Shown here one piece after another: positions 22,506 through 44,223 of a DNA stretch of 64,000 nt. The position numbers and the translations under genes were made by a program. The DNA is from Bretschneidera sinensis (Eukaryota > Streptophyta > Magnoliopsida > Brassicales > Akaniaceae). The notes below the pieces were generated by a model, which saw only the letters and a program-made list of their open reading frames with translations, did no database searches and was not told the DNA's origin. How positions within the stretch are numbered: position 1 is the stretch's first letter; the number at the start of each line of letters is the position of its first letter. Where the stretch lies: positions 63,320,001 through 63,384,000 of the forward strand of contig CM043698.1 in assembly GCA_023935145.1 (NCBI GenBank), written 5' to 3'.

Positions 22506-24033
22506 GGGGAAAAAGAACTCGGGGTGGATATGGGATGTTAAGCAGTACTTTCTGGTGAGATTAATAGAAGAGTTGTTACTTCAAAAATAACTGTCTTCTC
22601 GGAGGCATGGCAGTTTTTGTTGAGATGTTGTTCTTAACCCCATGCGTAGAGGTATTTGATGTAATCCAACAATTAATTTCTTCTAGGTTTTGGAATTAGC
22701 TCCTGGTTAATGAGTGAATCTCAGTTGTCAGCAGTGCATGTTCTGTGATGATTGTGATTGCATTTTTGCAGATCTCAATGGGAGTAAACCGTACTTATGT
22801 AACACCAATTAGTTTGTTCTGCCAAATTTCCCAGGTTGTTTAACTTCATAACAGGTTTACTTTTGCCCAGGATAATTGCCCTTATTGTCCATCACCCGTT
22901 GGAAAAATTGTATTTTGGGACTGAGTGGATGAGGTGTTATTCTTTTTAACTACTGAGAGCTGTAAGGGTTGAATAGATCTGGGGGAGGACAGAACTATCG
23001 TGTTTAGAAGATGGAAAAAAAATCTTGGGTTTTTTTGCTTGTTTCCCTCCTCTGAAGGAGCAGTATTACACTACTTAATATTTACATTTTTATGTAAAAA
23101 GAAAAGAATGGACATGGGTTGGCTTTTTCCATGCGTAGGTATATTTCTCAAGCACAGTTAACCAGACCAAGGGAATGTAGCTTCTTCCACTTTTTTGGGG
23201 GCCAATTAATCCTAGGTGCCATTCTTGGATTGTTCTGGTAGACCATGGTGCTCTGGGTCCAAACAAGAATTTCTTCTTCGGGTACCCCAAAACCTTGAGG
23301 GTTTTAATTGCTTTTAGGCTACATTAAAGGGGTTTCAATAAGTTTTGGAACTCATTATTTACACGAAATTTTATCATCTTCAAAGTCTCATTTCTCATCA
23401 TTTAGAGAGGTGACAATGGTGAAAGCCAAGGCTGTTTATTTTAACTGACATTTCTGCTCTTTATTATTCCTTACATTAATAAAGTTTTCCTATTTATCAA
23501 ACGACTCCCTGATGACGAATGATTCAAAGCCTTATAGGATTTGCCTATAGGGTAGATGAATCCGGTGGATCTAAGGAACGGATCCGCCTCGATTCCACAT
23601 ACATAATCTAGTGTTTCAATAGATAATGTTTTTATGACTTGTTTGGAAATTTTTTAAATGAAATTTAAATCACAAAAATTTAAAATTTTATAGTTTTTAA
23701 CTTTAAAAACTTGATTTAAATTAGACTTAAAACCAACCAAAAAACAATTGATTTAGCATGAGTAAATAAGGAGATACTTTTAATTAGGTTTTGCTTAATA
23801 CGAGAGAAATGACTAATCATGATTTACTCTTTAAATTTGAGAAGCGGTATTGACACTTCACAAATGGTTATTGATACTCCACTTATTTTTTTTAATTGAT
23901 AAAGCTTACAATAATACCCTTATTAATGTTATATCATTTTTTACTTTTGAAATACAAAATACTATCATTTATTTTCTTCACAAGTTTTCGTAATACAAAA
24001 CATTCTATTGTAATATTTTTTCTTCTTTTTACC
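22506..24033. other. S16 3' flank and intergenic DNA
   Basis: The first few hundred bases are presumably 3' UTR. No gene-like frame follows. Weakly AT-rich sequence leads to the hAT-type element at 24042. Confidence 0.55.
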
Positions 24034-24041
24034 CTCTTCAC

Positions 24042-25932
24042 TAGGGGTAGATTTGAGCATAGCTGAACCCAAGTTGAGAGGTGCTCGAGCTCAGCTCGTG
24101 AGAAAAAAACTTATTCGAGCCAAACCCGAGTTAAAACAATTGAATTCAAGCTAGACTCGTAAGGTGAAATTTGAACTTAAGCTTAGCTCATGATTAGCTC
24201 GACTCATTGACTCGAGCCAACTCAAACTCGAGCTGGAGCCGAGCTTTTCAAAATAAAATAAATAAATATATTTTTTATATGTTCTCCGAAATAAGATAAA
24301 TAAATTTGATATTCATAATTTTGAAATAGAATAAATATCAATGTTTTAAAAAATGGGTTTGACGTGCGCTCGGGGCAAAAAAGGGGCGAAATCGGGCAAA
24401 AAAGCCTAGGGTGTGATTGTTGGGCCGGAAGTTTCATTGGGCGTTCGCTTTCCCAGTGATTTTTTTTTTTTTTTTTGCTCTAACACGCCATAGCATCAAG
24501 ACATCAAAAACACAGTAATCTAATACGCCATAACATCACCATAAACGTATATCTTTCCTTTTTGTACAACTACGAACAAAACCAAAAAATACCTAATAAC
24601 AACAAAAGGGAACTCAGAAAGTACCCAATAATTAACCACAAAAATCAAACCCAAAAAATACCCATAAATTATCCAATAACCACATAGCAAAACCTAAAAA
24701 TACTCAATAAATTAGAGAGACTTTCTTTTGGGTTTTCCCTCCTCCCAAACACCTCTTTTCCTCCGTCTCTTCGACAAGTTCTCTCCTTTCGCCGCAACCT
24801 CTTCTCCGGCCGTTGCCAAACAGTCCAATGCTTCTCCGGCGTGATCCTTTCGTCCCTGTCTTCTCTGGCATGAAACCCAACCCAGATCGCGACGCAAGGC
24901 ACAACACGCCTCCAGTTACCTTAAGCTCATTGTGTGACAACAGCTTGATCTCACAAGGTCAACTGCAGAGTGTCCTTTGGTATTGAATTGATTGTTTTTT
25001 CTTTACCATTTTTGTCTGTACTTTTCAATTAGCCCAATTGTCAATGCCCGGGCTAGTGGGATGGTCTAAATATCAGTGTTATAGGAAAACACACCGCTTA
25101 ATTAGTCCAATAAAAACACACAAAAATTTCTTCCTCAGAGCTTTTTTTTGACATCCAATCAAAACTTTGATAATAATTAATTAATTAATTAAAAATTAAA
25201 TGATTTTTATTTTACTAATTAATTAATTAATTAATATTATTTTATTGAAATTTCAAAACACCCCAAAAGATTCAAAAGACTTACCCGGATTTTCAGCCTT
25301 TTATGTCATAATTTTAAATTTTCAACATTTTAATTAGACGTCATTACAAATGGAACCACTATGTTGGAGGATCATAGTGTAAATTGATGGATACATATGT
25401 AACAAACGATAGCGTACGTCTAATATCACATGTGATTAAAATTTTCATCAAATTGTTTGATATTTGTGTAAAAATATTTTGATAAATATTCATTTATAGG
25501 TCTTAAGTTAGTAAAGTTTATTGATAATTAATTAATTTATATTATTATAATTTTAATATTTTTATAATTTAATTAATATTATTCTATTCAAAAACCCCAA
25601 CGTTTCAAAAGGCTTACGCCCCAACACCTCGCCTCATTGAGGCAAAACACCTCACCCAACGCCCTCGCCTCTGAAAACACTGATAAATATATATATGTTT
25701 TTATAATATACATATAAAATAAATATAGTATATATAATATTTATTTAATTTATTAATTAAACCGAACTGACTCGCGAGCCTAATGAATCGAGTTTGACAT
25801 TGCTTAAGTTTGGCTCAATAAGCCAACCAAGTCAAAATCACAGCTCGAGTTAGATTTAATCGAGTTTCGAGTTAAGTTTTTCTAGTTGAATCTCTCGAAC
25901 GAGCCGAGCTGCTCGACTCAGTTCCACTCCTA
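24042..25932. mobile_element. Non-autonomous hAT-type element (outer), with subterminal GAGCTCG repeats
   Basis: Flanked by a perfect 8-bp direct repeat CTCTTCAC (24034-24041 and 25933-25940), the target duplication size of hAT transposons. The ends are imperfect inverted repeats (TAGGGGTAG... at the left; the right end reads TAGGAGTGG... on the minus strand). Both subterminal regions are full of CTCGAGC/GAGCTCG-like words (24080-24245 and 25755-25915). No transposase is encoded. A second element (24339-25682) is inserted inside it, so the outer element was about 0.5 kb originally. Confidence 0.85.
24339..25682. mobile_element. Non-autonomous hAT-type element (inner), family copy 1
   Basis: Flanked by a perfect 8-bp direct repeat ATAAATAT (24331-24338 and 25683-25690). 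It starts CAATGTTTT and ends AAAACACTG. Subterminal sequence is rich in GGCGAGG/CCTCGCC words. It shares ends and interior blocks with 41753-42381 and 60439-61101 but is twice as long. The extra part, about 24470-25150, includes a GC-richer block (24720-24960) that may be captured foreign sequence. The terminal AT-rich block plus 'CAAAA(G/C)(A/G)CTTAC' segment appears twice (25160-25310 and 25525-25640). Confidence 0.85.
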
Positions 25933-25940
25933 CTCTTCAC

Positions 25941-27087
25941 TTTGCAACCACATCTTTTTTTTCTTTTTTTTTTACTTCATTCTTTACCTTTTGATAGCAA
26001 AGGATGATAATCATGAAAAAATTTTATAACTTGAAGAGTTTCATTATCTTTTGAATATAAATGGTTTCAATGATCTTCTCTCTTGCTTGAACACAACTGA
26101 TATTGGATATTTTTCATTTGTATTATTTTTTTATCACATTGATTTCAATTAAATTTTACAATGTGTTGATTCAATTAAAGATGTTAATTTGTTTTCTAAT
26201 TTATTTATATGATATACTATATCTAGTTTTGAGTCTTCGCGAAGTTCTCTTACATGCTCATACCCAGAATGTAAAATCTGTTCCTCTTAAAACCAGTTGT
26301 AAAATCTTTTAAAGAGCTCTGGATGAAAATTTTAGCACATGTCCGTCCCCTCTCATTCAAGTTGAACCACGCCAGCTCATTTATAATATTCATACACATT
26401 TTGTGGTTGACTACAAACTTTATTTTTTTTTTTAAAGAAACGTAATATATCAACTTTCACACACCTCGTTTGCTTTTGTCTAACTCTTTCTTGGCACATG
26501 GTAAAAAAAAAAATGAAGAAATAAGTAAAATTAAGGAGGAAAAGTTTTGAAGGCAAAAGTGAAGATGATAAGGTGTAAGATACGAAGAAAAATATTAATA
26601 GAAAATTTTGTGTTATGAAGACTTGTGAAATGAATAAGTTTTAATATTTTAAATTTCAAAAGTCAAATTTTTTTTAACATTAATTAAAGATATAATTATG
26701 CTAAGTTTTAGAAAAAAAAAAAAAAAAAGGTTGTGAGTAACCATTTTGCAATGCTAATATGTTACCCTGTAAACTGGTGCATGATTATTGTGAGAGAATA
26801 CTTGACAGCTATCACTTTTGGAGTACATGGGGTTATAATGGTAAAACCCATCTTTCATTCCCATTTTCATTCGAGATTTGAAATCACAGAGTTCACCTTC
26901 GATTAAGAATTCAAAACCAAGCTAAAAAGGGCATAGAAATCCAAGCCTACACTATACAAGTCTGTTCTCGATCAATCAATAACCGGTCCCTGCAATCAAA
27001 GCCCTTGCTCGAGCTCAACGCAACGATTTTGCAGAAATTGGAGCGGTGAACGGCCTCTGATTAAAGAGGCGCAGGGAGCTTGATAGA
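25941..27087. other. Intergenic DNA and promoter side of the WDR13-like gene
   Basis: AT-rich to about 26800, with an A-run near 26710. The last 200 bp before the ATG at 27088 are more balanced in composition and likely hold the 5' UTR. No other gene-like frame. Confidence 0.55.
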
Positions 27088-35908
<8,821 letters not shown>

Positions 35909-37208
35909 TACAAATATATACAGGGATAGAAGTTTCGATACATGTACACTTAGAAAAGGGCTGAAGAAGGAATTCGGTGTTTGCCTTATTTTCACCATCC
36001 TTTTATGTAAGTGGTGAACCATTTGCAGCATATTGCATAAAAAGTATTCCGTGATTCATTCTTGTCCCAGATTGATAAAGAAGCTGACTCACCATTTGTT
36101 CGAATCAAATCTTGTAATCATCAATCTACCATTTAAATACATTTGAAAGATATTTTTTTGAGATCAAGAAACCTTTCACAGATTGGTGTATTGTCATTAA
36201 TCATTTCAAAAAGGAAGTTAGGTGAAAAACTAGTTGGATGTCCTTCAAAAGACAGATGACCATCTTTCAATGATTTAAGCCCTGTTTGTTACAACTTTTT
36301 GATAGCCAAAAAGCATTTTTTAGTAATTAAATATGTTTTAATACTTGTTTAGTTAAAACTTAAGTACTTCAGTTTTTTAGCTTTAGAAAGTTAAAGAAGA
36401 TACAAAAACTTTCGCTCGCAATTTTAATATGCTTTCAGGAAAATAAAGTCATAATAAACGGGGCTAAGATCCACATATCTGCTTTCATAACTTGAATGAT
36501 AATATTGCGGTTACTCTTTATAACGAAATTGTTTGGTTTTTTTTTCTCCAAACTAACTTTTGAAATTCCTGACAATTTACCATGTAATTTTCGGCTTCTT
36601 TGTTTACAATTTACATTTTTTTACTATTAAAGTTACGGCCTGTCTGGTCGAATTCGACAATATTTCGAAGGCCTACCATAACTAGTGACTAGTGACATTT
36701 TGAACACTCAGCAGCGTTAGTGTTATTGCATTAAACAATATAAGTAATACCAAGAAAACATTGATCTAGCAAATTTTGTAGAATTAAAGTATTACCAATA
36801 ATCTTTACTTTCAACTACTGAAATTCAAAACACCAAATACCATTAGATGCATGGAAAGACCACTGTATCTATCTCTTTCATAAGTTACAAAAAAGTTCAG
36901 TTTATACACAACCCTATTTCATAAACAGGAGGCCAGAGAGAGAGAGAGAGGAAATCTAAATCACATAATTACAGAAGACCAAACACATTTCAGTTGAAAA
37001 CAGGATAACTGACCCTCAAACCATACAAACATGACGATATAAGGTTTTCAAATCAGTTTCCCTCTCCCAACAACTCACAAATATTATAGCTTTAGATGTA
37101 GATTTCTTTGCCTGTGTTTGCTTGAAGCCTACCCAAAGGTTAATGAGAAAGAACCCTAACCCCAGTTCATTATAATTCTACCTCGACTTACTACGCTTAC
37201 ATACTTTA
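35909..37208. other. Convergent intergenic region between WDR13-like and SHL genes
   Basis: It contains the 3' UTRs of the two convergent genes and the Tourist-like MITE at 36279-36464. A short GA-repeat tract is at about 36936-36950. No coding frame seen. Confidence 0.6.
36279..36464. mobile_element. Tourist-like (PIF/Harbinger) MITE, 186 bp
   Basis: The left end GCCCTGTTTGTTA and right end TAATAAACGGGGC are inverted repeats matching at 11 of 13 bases. Both are flanked by TAA (36276-36278 and 36465-36467), the 3-bp target duplication of PIF/Harbinger elements. The interior is AT-rich and non-coding. Confidence 0.75.
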
Positions 37209-40200
37209 TCACCTCCGACGTCGTTTTGTATCCACCTGAAACTCATCACTCATTAATGTTAATAATACAGTAATAACAATTCCATATTCCCTGCATGGAA
37301 GTAACATCCAGATTCAACAGGAATGTTCTCAATTAAGAAAATGAAAGCAAAAAACAAATAGACACGAGACATCCCAAAAAGAATTAAATTAATCCTTATA
37401 CAAGGTGAAATAAACATTATGATAGTTTATTTGTATTCATGAATTGCATGGTGGATATGATGGGAAACAGTTGTCTTGGAAATAATTATACAATCTTCTG
37501 TTTTTCTAACTTTTTCCATGTGAACAACCTCCTAAGCATCAATGTGTTTCGAACTTACGATAGAAACCTCCAGAAAAAAGAGAGAATTTATGATATTAGA
37601 ATATTATAATTTATCATATTTGAGAGGGATTAAATCAATCTAGTAAAGAGTGTGTAAATCAAAATGCTCTAATAGCATCTCAACTTCCAAAGAATATGCC
37701 AGTCAAACTAGAAATTCGATGCTTCAGTAAATGGGAATACCTTTGTATCTGAGAGTCCGGAAGCAGCATGAGAACTCTGCAACTTCTTCTGACCTTCAGA
37801 AGAGCAACTTTCACAGAAGAAATGATCGAGTCTTTTAGCTTCCTCTGCAGTCATTTCTATACAAGCAGGATGAAACCTGAATCAAAAGTAGTATGCTGAA
37901 TATTGCATCGGTTTTCACAACATACTCCACAAATTGGATGTGTTTGATTCATAGAATCTGTTTGGTAAAACAAACAACCTGTGAAAATAGACATAAACTT
38001 AAAATTACACTTTTAAAATGCACGAGTCTGAAGCCTTGACACCTTCTTGCAACTTTTAAACAAGGGTCAAGCAAACAGTCTCAAGCCTCAATCTTAGAAG
38101 CTTCTTAAAGAGAAGGCCAAGCAACACTATATATGCTTAATGCACATGTCTCTCCAGCATTCTTATCGGTCCATTAATTTAAAGTTGTACAACTCATTTC
38201 AGACTGTACCCCGTGTTAAAATGTGAGTTTATATATAATGCATAAGCAACTGTTTGCTTGTACCTTGAGTTGCCTCTAAAATGTCTACTAGTCCAATCTT
38301 CTGTGCAAAGGACTTGCCCATTTATAGGAGCTAAAAGATGAGCCTCTCAACTTTCCAAACAATTATTACCCTACAGTCCACAGTAATACAGCACTGGTGC
38401 ATTTTTCTTGTTACCTACCATGTTGATATGTATCAGACCTCAGCATACTACTGTCTGTATATTTTATATACATTAAGTAGTTAATTGACCATGCACAAAA
38501 ACAACTTTAGAAAAACCATTCAGGAGCAGCTTGTTTCTCAATAGCTGCTCTATCAGCAACCCATCTACTACATGATCCAAATGAAAAATAACAAAAAATT
38601 TAAGAAAGATATGGAATAAGAAAATAGTTGGATTGAGGTAGGTTACTCCATACTAAACTATATTGAAAAGTTAATTTTAACTTTTGTTTACATGCAAAGC
38701 CATTTGTCAAAATGTCAGGAACCAGAGGGCCAATTGATGCCCGTCCCCACACTGTAAACTCCCCCATCGCAGCAGCCTTTTCCTTTTTCCCTTAAAATAG
38801 ACAAGACAACATATGATGGAAAGATCTATTAAAAGGAGAGCCAACTCCAAATTCCTAGACATATCTAGCTCATTTAATGTCAGTATGATCTCAGTCAGAA
38901 AAATTCAAAAGAGCATTCAGAAAGGTGGTGGCTGTCCATTTAAGTGGTTGCTTGGAATCTTATCATCCTTCGGACCTTCACTCACTCCTTCAATTAATTT
39001 CTTGTTCTTGAATGAACACATAACTAATCATAGCTTAAAAGAACGGGGACACAATCCCAAATTATAGCAGTAAAAACATTTACAGCAAAACTCATCTTGT
39101 GCATTTCAAACAACATCAAACAATCAGTCGAACATACCTGAGAACACGCGAATCAATTTCAACTGAAATAGATAAATCGAAAAGTATCCAACTTACCAGT
39201 CACTGCAACCTTCACACTGAACCATTAGGTCATCAGGGTTGTAAGGCATCTCACACTTGCAATACCTGTCACATATCAGTAAAGTTAAAATCATAACACA
39301 AAAGATGACTTTAGCCAAAAGTGCACTACTCATGTAACCATCTTGATCAAACAAGCCATGAAAGCTTAAGCTCAAATGTTGAAGAAAAAAATGGAATTAT
39401 TACTATATTTTTCATCAAACTTTTTTTTATTATAAGTTCATCAAACTCATTTATTTATAAAAAGAGAAGGAAATACTGATAGATTAAGCTATGAGCAGCA
39501 TTCTTTGATAGGATAAGCAATTTCAACGAGAAACTTATTATTTCCTCGCCATATTCACCTTAAGGACACAATCAAACAAAAATCAACCTAATATTGTCAC
39601 CAAGCCAACCTAATTAAACAATTGAAGCAAAAATTATTCAAAACAAGTAAACAAAGAAAAAGCTAAAATTTTATCCAATTTCAACAAAGAATAAATAAGT
39701 CAACTATCAGGAAACCAAAAAGACTAAACATTTTCCACATTCAACTCACGATTTAGTTGTACGTATCCATCCAAATTAAATAACTAAACTATCAAATTAA
39801 CGTCAATCAATCAAAAATCATAAATAAAAGACTGAGCAACGTACACGGCGACCCGATCAGGAACGAAAGCGCCGGTGGAGGAGTTGTACTCGAAACGGCA
39901 GAAGAAGTCGTCGTTTCCGACGGCATCGAGCTTTGTGTAGCTCTTGAAGCTGTGGACCGTACACTTTCCCTCGATTGTGTCGGCGCTCTGCACGTCGTTG
40001 TGATCCGACAGGAACACCTCCTTCGATCCATGGAACTGCCTCCTTCCCCCAATCGACTCCTCCGGCCGGTAGTACCACCTCACGTGAATCCTCACGTTGG
40101 CCCCACGGGCGTCCGCCTCGATCCGGTCGATTTTCGCCACGTACGACGGCTTCGCCGGATCCGACGGCCGCATCAGCACGCAGTCTTCCGCTGTATAGAC

Positions 40201-40373
40201 AAAGAGATACGTGTGCTTATTTTTTCTTTCTGTTTTCTTTATTGAGAGAGAATTAAGAGAGGGATTTTCTCGGGAAAGTGAAGGGGAAAAAAGTGCTCAC
40301 CTCTGATAGTTTTGTTGATGTGTTTAACTGTATAGGAGTCCAGAATTCTCCTTGGAGCCTTTTGTTTGGCCAT
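37209..40373 (-). CDS. SHL: SHL-type chromatin reader (BAH and PHD domains)
   Basis: Five exons on the minus strand, 40373-40301, 40190-39845, 39265-39197, 37876-37741 and 37235-37209, join in frame to 216 residues. A BAH domain covers about residues 25-140 ([47 protein letters not shown]). A PHD finger follows at about 141-187, with all Cys4-His-Cys3 ligands visible ([30 protein letters not shown]). A short basic tail ends KRRRR. Plant SHL and EBS are paired-domain readers of H3K4me3 and H3K27me3 that repress flowering genes. The MAKQKAPR start, HINKTI and DDFFCRFEY favour SHL over EBS. Family length is about 220-235 residues. The exon 2 donor is the GTACGTTG that restores V-Y-C across the junction. 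Confidence 0.92.
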
Positions 40374-40459
40374 TGACGAGAAGCAGAAAAAGCAGAGTGA
40401 TGGACAACTGAAGGGCACAAAGACAAATTAGCAATTGTGAGAGTTTCCTCCAGGAGAAA

Positions 40460-40738
40460 TTACTGATATTTTTTTGTTCTTTGGTTTGGCATTAAAGGGG
40501 CTTTGATTCGTTGTGTCCCCGGATATGTTAACAGAGAGTAGTCAGGGTTTAATCGGCGTATTTTGTGTGGAAGAAGGGTATGATTGAAAATAATGGAGAA
40601 AGCGAGGGGCGGTTTTGCAATGGGGGACAAGGGATTAAGGTAAGGGACCACGTCAGCATAATTAGATTTGGTGCCATTTTTTAAGCTGGCAGCGTGTGCC
40701 GTGTTGAGCAGTTTGATCAGTTTACGGGCAGCGGCCAT
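40460..40738 (-). other. 92-codon open frame upstream of SHL, doubtful
   Basis: It lies on the same strand as SHL and ends 87 bp before the SHL ATG, so it would be in the SHL leader or promoter. The start MAAARKLIKLLNTAHAA looks protein-like but no domain is recognised and the rest has no clear coding signature. It could be an upstream ORF if transcription starts this far out. I do not claim a gene. Confidence 0.25.
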
Positions 40739-40948
40739 TGGGAGTTTTTATTCTGTTCATCTCAGATAGTAATGCGAAAAAATACCATTTTTCTTTTTTC
40801 TATCTGCTAAATAATTTGGTGAAAGAGAAAAAATGAGTGAAAATTCATAAATAATTAATAACAAATTACACTACGGTTAGCTTAATTTTGGTAAATTTAT
40901 TTTGGGTTAATTCTCCTTTAAAATGATTAATGAATTTACCAATTTCTG

Positions 40949-40983
<35 letters not shown>

Positions 40984-41752
40984 TCAGTTTGCGCTGAATA
41001 ACATTTTAATTTAATTACTTAAACGAAAATTTTCAGTTTTGTTGTGTCATTTTGGATTTTACTATTATCAAATTACATATATTTCAAAAAATATATAATT
41101 TATAAATATAAATCATAAGAAAACAATCATCACTCAAATATATAAATTAATCATACTTAATTTTTTTATTTAAAACTAAATATAAATTCTTTTTAATATA
41201 AATTTAAATTAAGATTTTGTATTATTATCAAATTACATATATTTTATAATAAAATAAATCATTATTCAAACATTAATAGAAAATATAATATCTCATATAT
41301 ATGATCGTTCTTGTGTCAATGTATCGTGTGGGGTACAAATGTTGACTATAATGAAGGTAGTATTGACCTTTAGATTCCGTTTCTTCCTCGTTTACATGCT
41401 AAGTTGTGCAATACCCTTCTTGGCAAGGAAATATTTATGAAAGCAAGTCAATGTTGTTATGGTCTTCATAGAAGAGAAAAATCAAGAGTTGAACACATTT
41501 TCACTATCTTAAGGTTTAGTGAAAATCACGTTCTTCTGTATCCAATCACGCACCATTGTACGAAGATGAATTTATGTGTTAATTTATTTATTTTATTTAA
41601 CCAACAAAATTATTTTTGATAGACCTTACCGTTAAAATTTCAAAAATTTTTAGCGGTTAACTTGGTCGATGCATGTATTTTTTTTATACCTACACAACTC
41701 TTATCATTTAAATTATTAAACAATTTGTATGTCTAAGTTTATGAGTTATGAT
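40739..41752. other. AT-rich intergenic DNA with (TA)n tract
   Basis: A (TA)n microsatellite of about 28 bp is at 40953-40981. The remainder is AT-rich. The 71-codon frame at 41404-41619 shows no family resemblance. Confidence 0.6.
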
Positions 41753-42381
41753 CAATGTTTTTAAAAACAATTTTTTTAAGTTCGCTTGGGGCACATCGAA
41801 AAACATGATATAGACAAAACGCTTTGAATCATAAATTTTTAAATATTTCTTTTATTGGATACACGTTTTTTGTTTTGAGATGCACGTCTTTTACACCCTA
41901 GTGATCGAGGTGTATGGCCCATTGAAGTTTTTTAAAAGCCTTAAAAATCAGAAAAAATGTAAGTCTATGGTTCAAATTCATACTCATTTATATAAGCCAT
42001 AATCATTCGGCTACTTGTTCTCATTGTGATATCATTACGCTTTATAAATATTTATTACATGTTATTTAGTTTAATAATAACTATAAACTATTTAATTAAT
42101 CATTTATAAGTTACAAAAATAAAAAAAATATATATAATGTATATATAAAATTATGATTATAATTTATATACTCTAGAGAGTTGGTAAAATATTAAAATTT
42201 ATTAAAAATTAATTTATCTAAATTTTAATCATTATTATTTTTTATTTTTATATTATTTTAATTAATTACTTATTATTATTTTATTAAAATTTCGAAACGA
42301 TTCAAAAGGTTTACATTTCAATATTTTGAAACTTACACCTCGGCAAAATGCTCGTCACTCACTTTTACCTCTGAAAAATTG
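41753..42381. mobile_element. Non-autonomous hAT-type element, family copy 2 (629 bp)
   Basis: It starts CAATGTTTT and ends AAAAATTG. The flanks GTTATGAT (41745-41752) and CTTATGAT (42382-42389) match at 7 of 8. Its interior aligns with the reverse complement of 60439-61101, for example GTGATATCATTAC, TTACATGTTATTTA and CTCTAGAGAGTT. Confidence 0.85.
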
Positions 42382-42389
42382 CTTATGAT

Positions 42390-43013
42390 ATAATCGTTTA
42401 AGTGCACCATTTTATAATATATAATTTAATATTTTATTAACTAAATTATTCTTGACGTTAAAAACACTAACCAGTCAAGTCTCCCTTTGGTCAAAGCATT
42501 AGCTAACTTGTAAAATGAAGGAAATTTCCTCCATTTTTTATTAGTTTACTTTCTCGTTGGAAAATCTCAATTTCTTTAAAGCAATGGTATCAAAAGTTTC
42601 TACAAAATTCTTGGCTAGATTATTCCCCCAATACTTCTTTTATTCCTTTTTTTAAAAATTCCATAACCTATGTTTTATAAAGAAAGCATGCAGCAACTCT
42701 TTTTCTAGGGAAAAAGTGGGTATTGCCTTTGTTGGTCCATAAATTCCAAACTCACCTTCTGGGCAAAGCCTAGCTGAAAAGTAACGGGGGCCACAAAAAG
42801 AAAATGTTCACTAGCATCACAAAATAAAAAGATTAGTCATCATGTGTGTCATTTGTAATTCCAGCCCCACAAAAAGAATTTGGTAGTACTGCCAAGGGTA
42901 CCCCCAAAAATATTCAAAGAAGTCAGTGTCCCACTCCAATTAAATTTCTTTAATGCATTGGGCATTGTGATTTTGTGACTGAGAAGATTTTTATTAGGAA
43001 ATTTGATGAAAAA
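42390..43013. other. 3' flank of the beta-galactosidase pseudogene
   Basis: No gene or repeat end recognised. It follows the terminal stop codon of the pseudogene (43014-43016) and probably includes its former 3' UTR. Confidence 0.55.
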
Positions 43014-44089
43014 TTAGTTACTTGACACCAATCGTTTTACAAAGTTAATCTTTGATGCATCCCCACTAATTTCTTCAAAAACTACCAATAAATTCTCAGT
43101 TGCCTTCAACCAAGACCTAGGAATATGGTACCTGAAAATGACACATCAAAAAATGGTTAGAAAATTGCTATTTCTTCCGGTTTCAATGAATGATATTAAC
43201 ATTATGTTATGATTGATATTGTAGAAAAGTTAAAAGTTGAGGTTTTTATTGGTCGTATACAAACCAAAATCCTATCAAATTAAAAGAATTGAAGAGTATA
43301 AAGTAAAATAAGCTAATATTTTTTGTTCGTTTGTTTCTTTCTATTTTTCTATCTATATCCGGAACATATGATCGTTGAGTATGTTTGGGTTGTTTTCTAT
43401 TTTCAAAACAATATTTTTGAAAACAATAACATAAAACTGTTTTCTATTTTTTTTTTATTGAAAACAGTTTGGCAAACAACAAAAAACATCAAAAAGTTGT
43501 TTTTAGAGAGAAATAATTTTGAAAACACTCTCTTAAGCGCTAACAATGTGCGAAATGTATCATAGACCGATTTGACCTATTGGGAGCCGCAAATCCACAT
43601 GATAGTAGGCTTGAGTCAATTATGATATCATTTATAACACCAGTAGTCTATCCTCTAAAAGTGGTAACTCAAGTTACTTTCAGGATCATAAGATCTTACA
43701 TATTGCATTAGGTGGGATATCTGTCACAATCATGGCCTAATAAATGTTGGTTTAGAGAATTTGTACCATTGTTGAGAGGGATTGCCACAACCAAATTGGC
43801 ACCTTGCCGGCCGGATTGTGCTTGAATAATGCTCCACTGCAATTGCCATTGGCATAAACTGTCCAATATCTCCCAATACTTTGCCATTGATCCATACCTG
43901 GCCTTTAGCCATACTGCTCATGTCCAAAGCCAATAGCTCATTTCCTTCCGGCTCATCGAAATTGGCCTGCAATGTTCAATTAGATATGTCAATTTTGTTG
44001 AATCAAATTGCAAAGCACTATGCATTACTAATAGAGGCTTATGAGAGATTCCATAAGCTACTGCACTAAGTTTTGCTACATCGTGTTTG

Positions 44090-44151
44090 GTAGTATAGAA
44101 TTGAAGTCTTGGCAGAAATGGTCATACAAGGTCCATAAGATCTCATTTCTG

Positions 44152-44152
<1 letters not shown>
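44090..44152 (+). other. Inverted piece of a beta-galactosidase exon
   Basis: The plus strand here reads SWQKWSYKV followed by a GTCCAT donor, exactly the segment expected next in the minus-strand gene after VVLHGL. It has been flipped relative to the gene and lies against the (CA)n(TA)n tract. Confidence 0.75.

Positions 44153-44222
<70 letters not shown>
44153..44222. repeat. (CA)n(TA)n microsatellite
   Basis: About 16 bp of CA repeats followed by about 54 bp of TA repeats, interrupting an exon of the beta-galactosidase pseudogene at a rearrangement point. Confidence 0.95.

Positions 44223-44223
<1 letters not shown>

Noticed and set aside
43375..43545. Possible foldback MITE with GTTTTC/GAAAAC words in the last beta-galactosidase intron
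   Set aside because: The inverted words are short and A/T-rich. I could not define ends or a target duplication.
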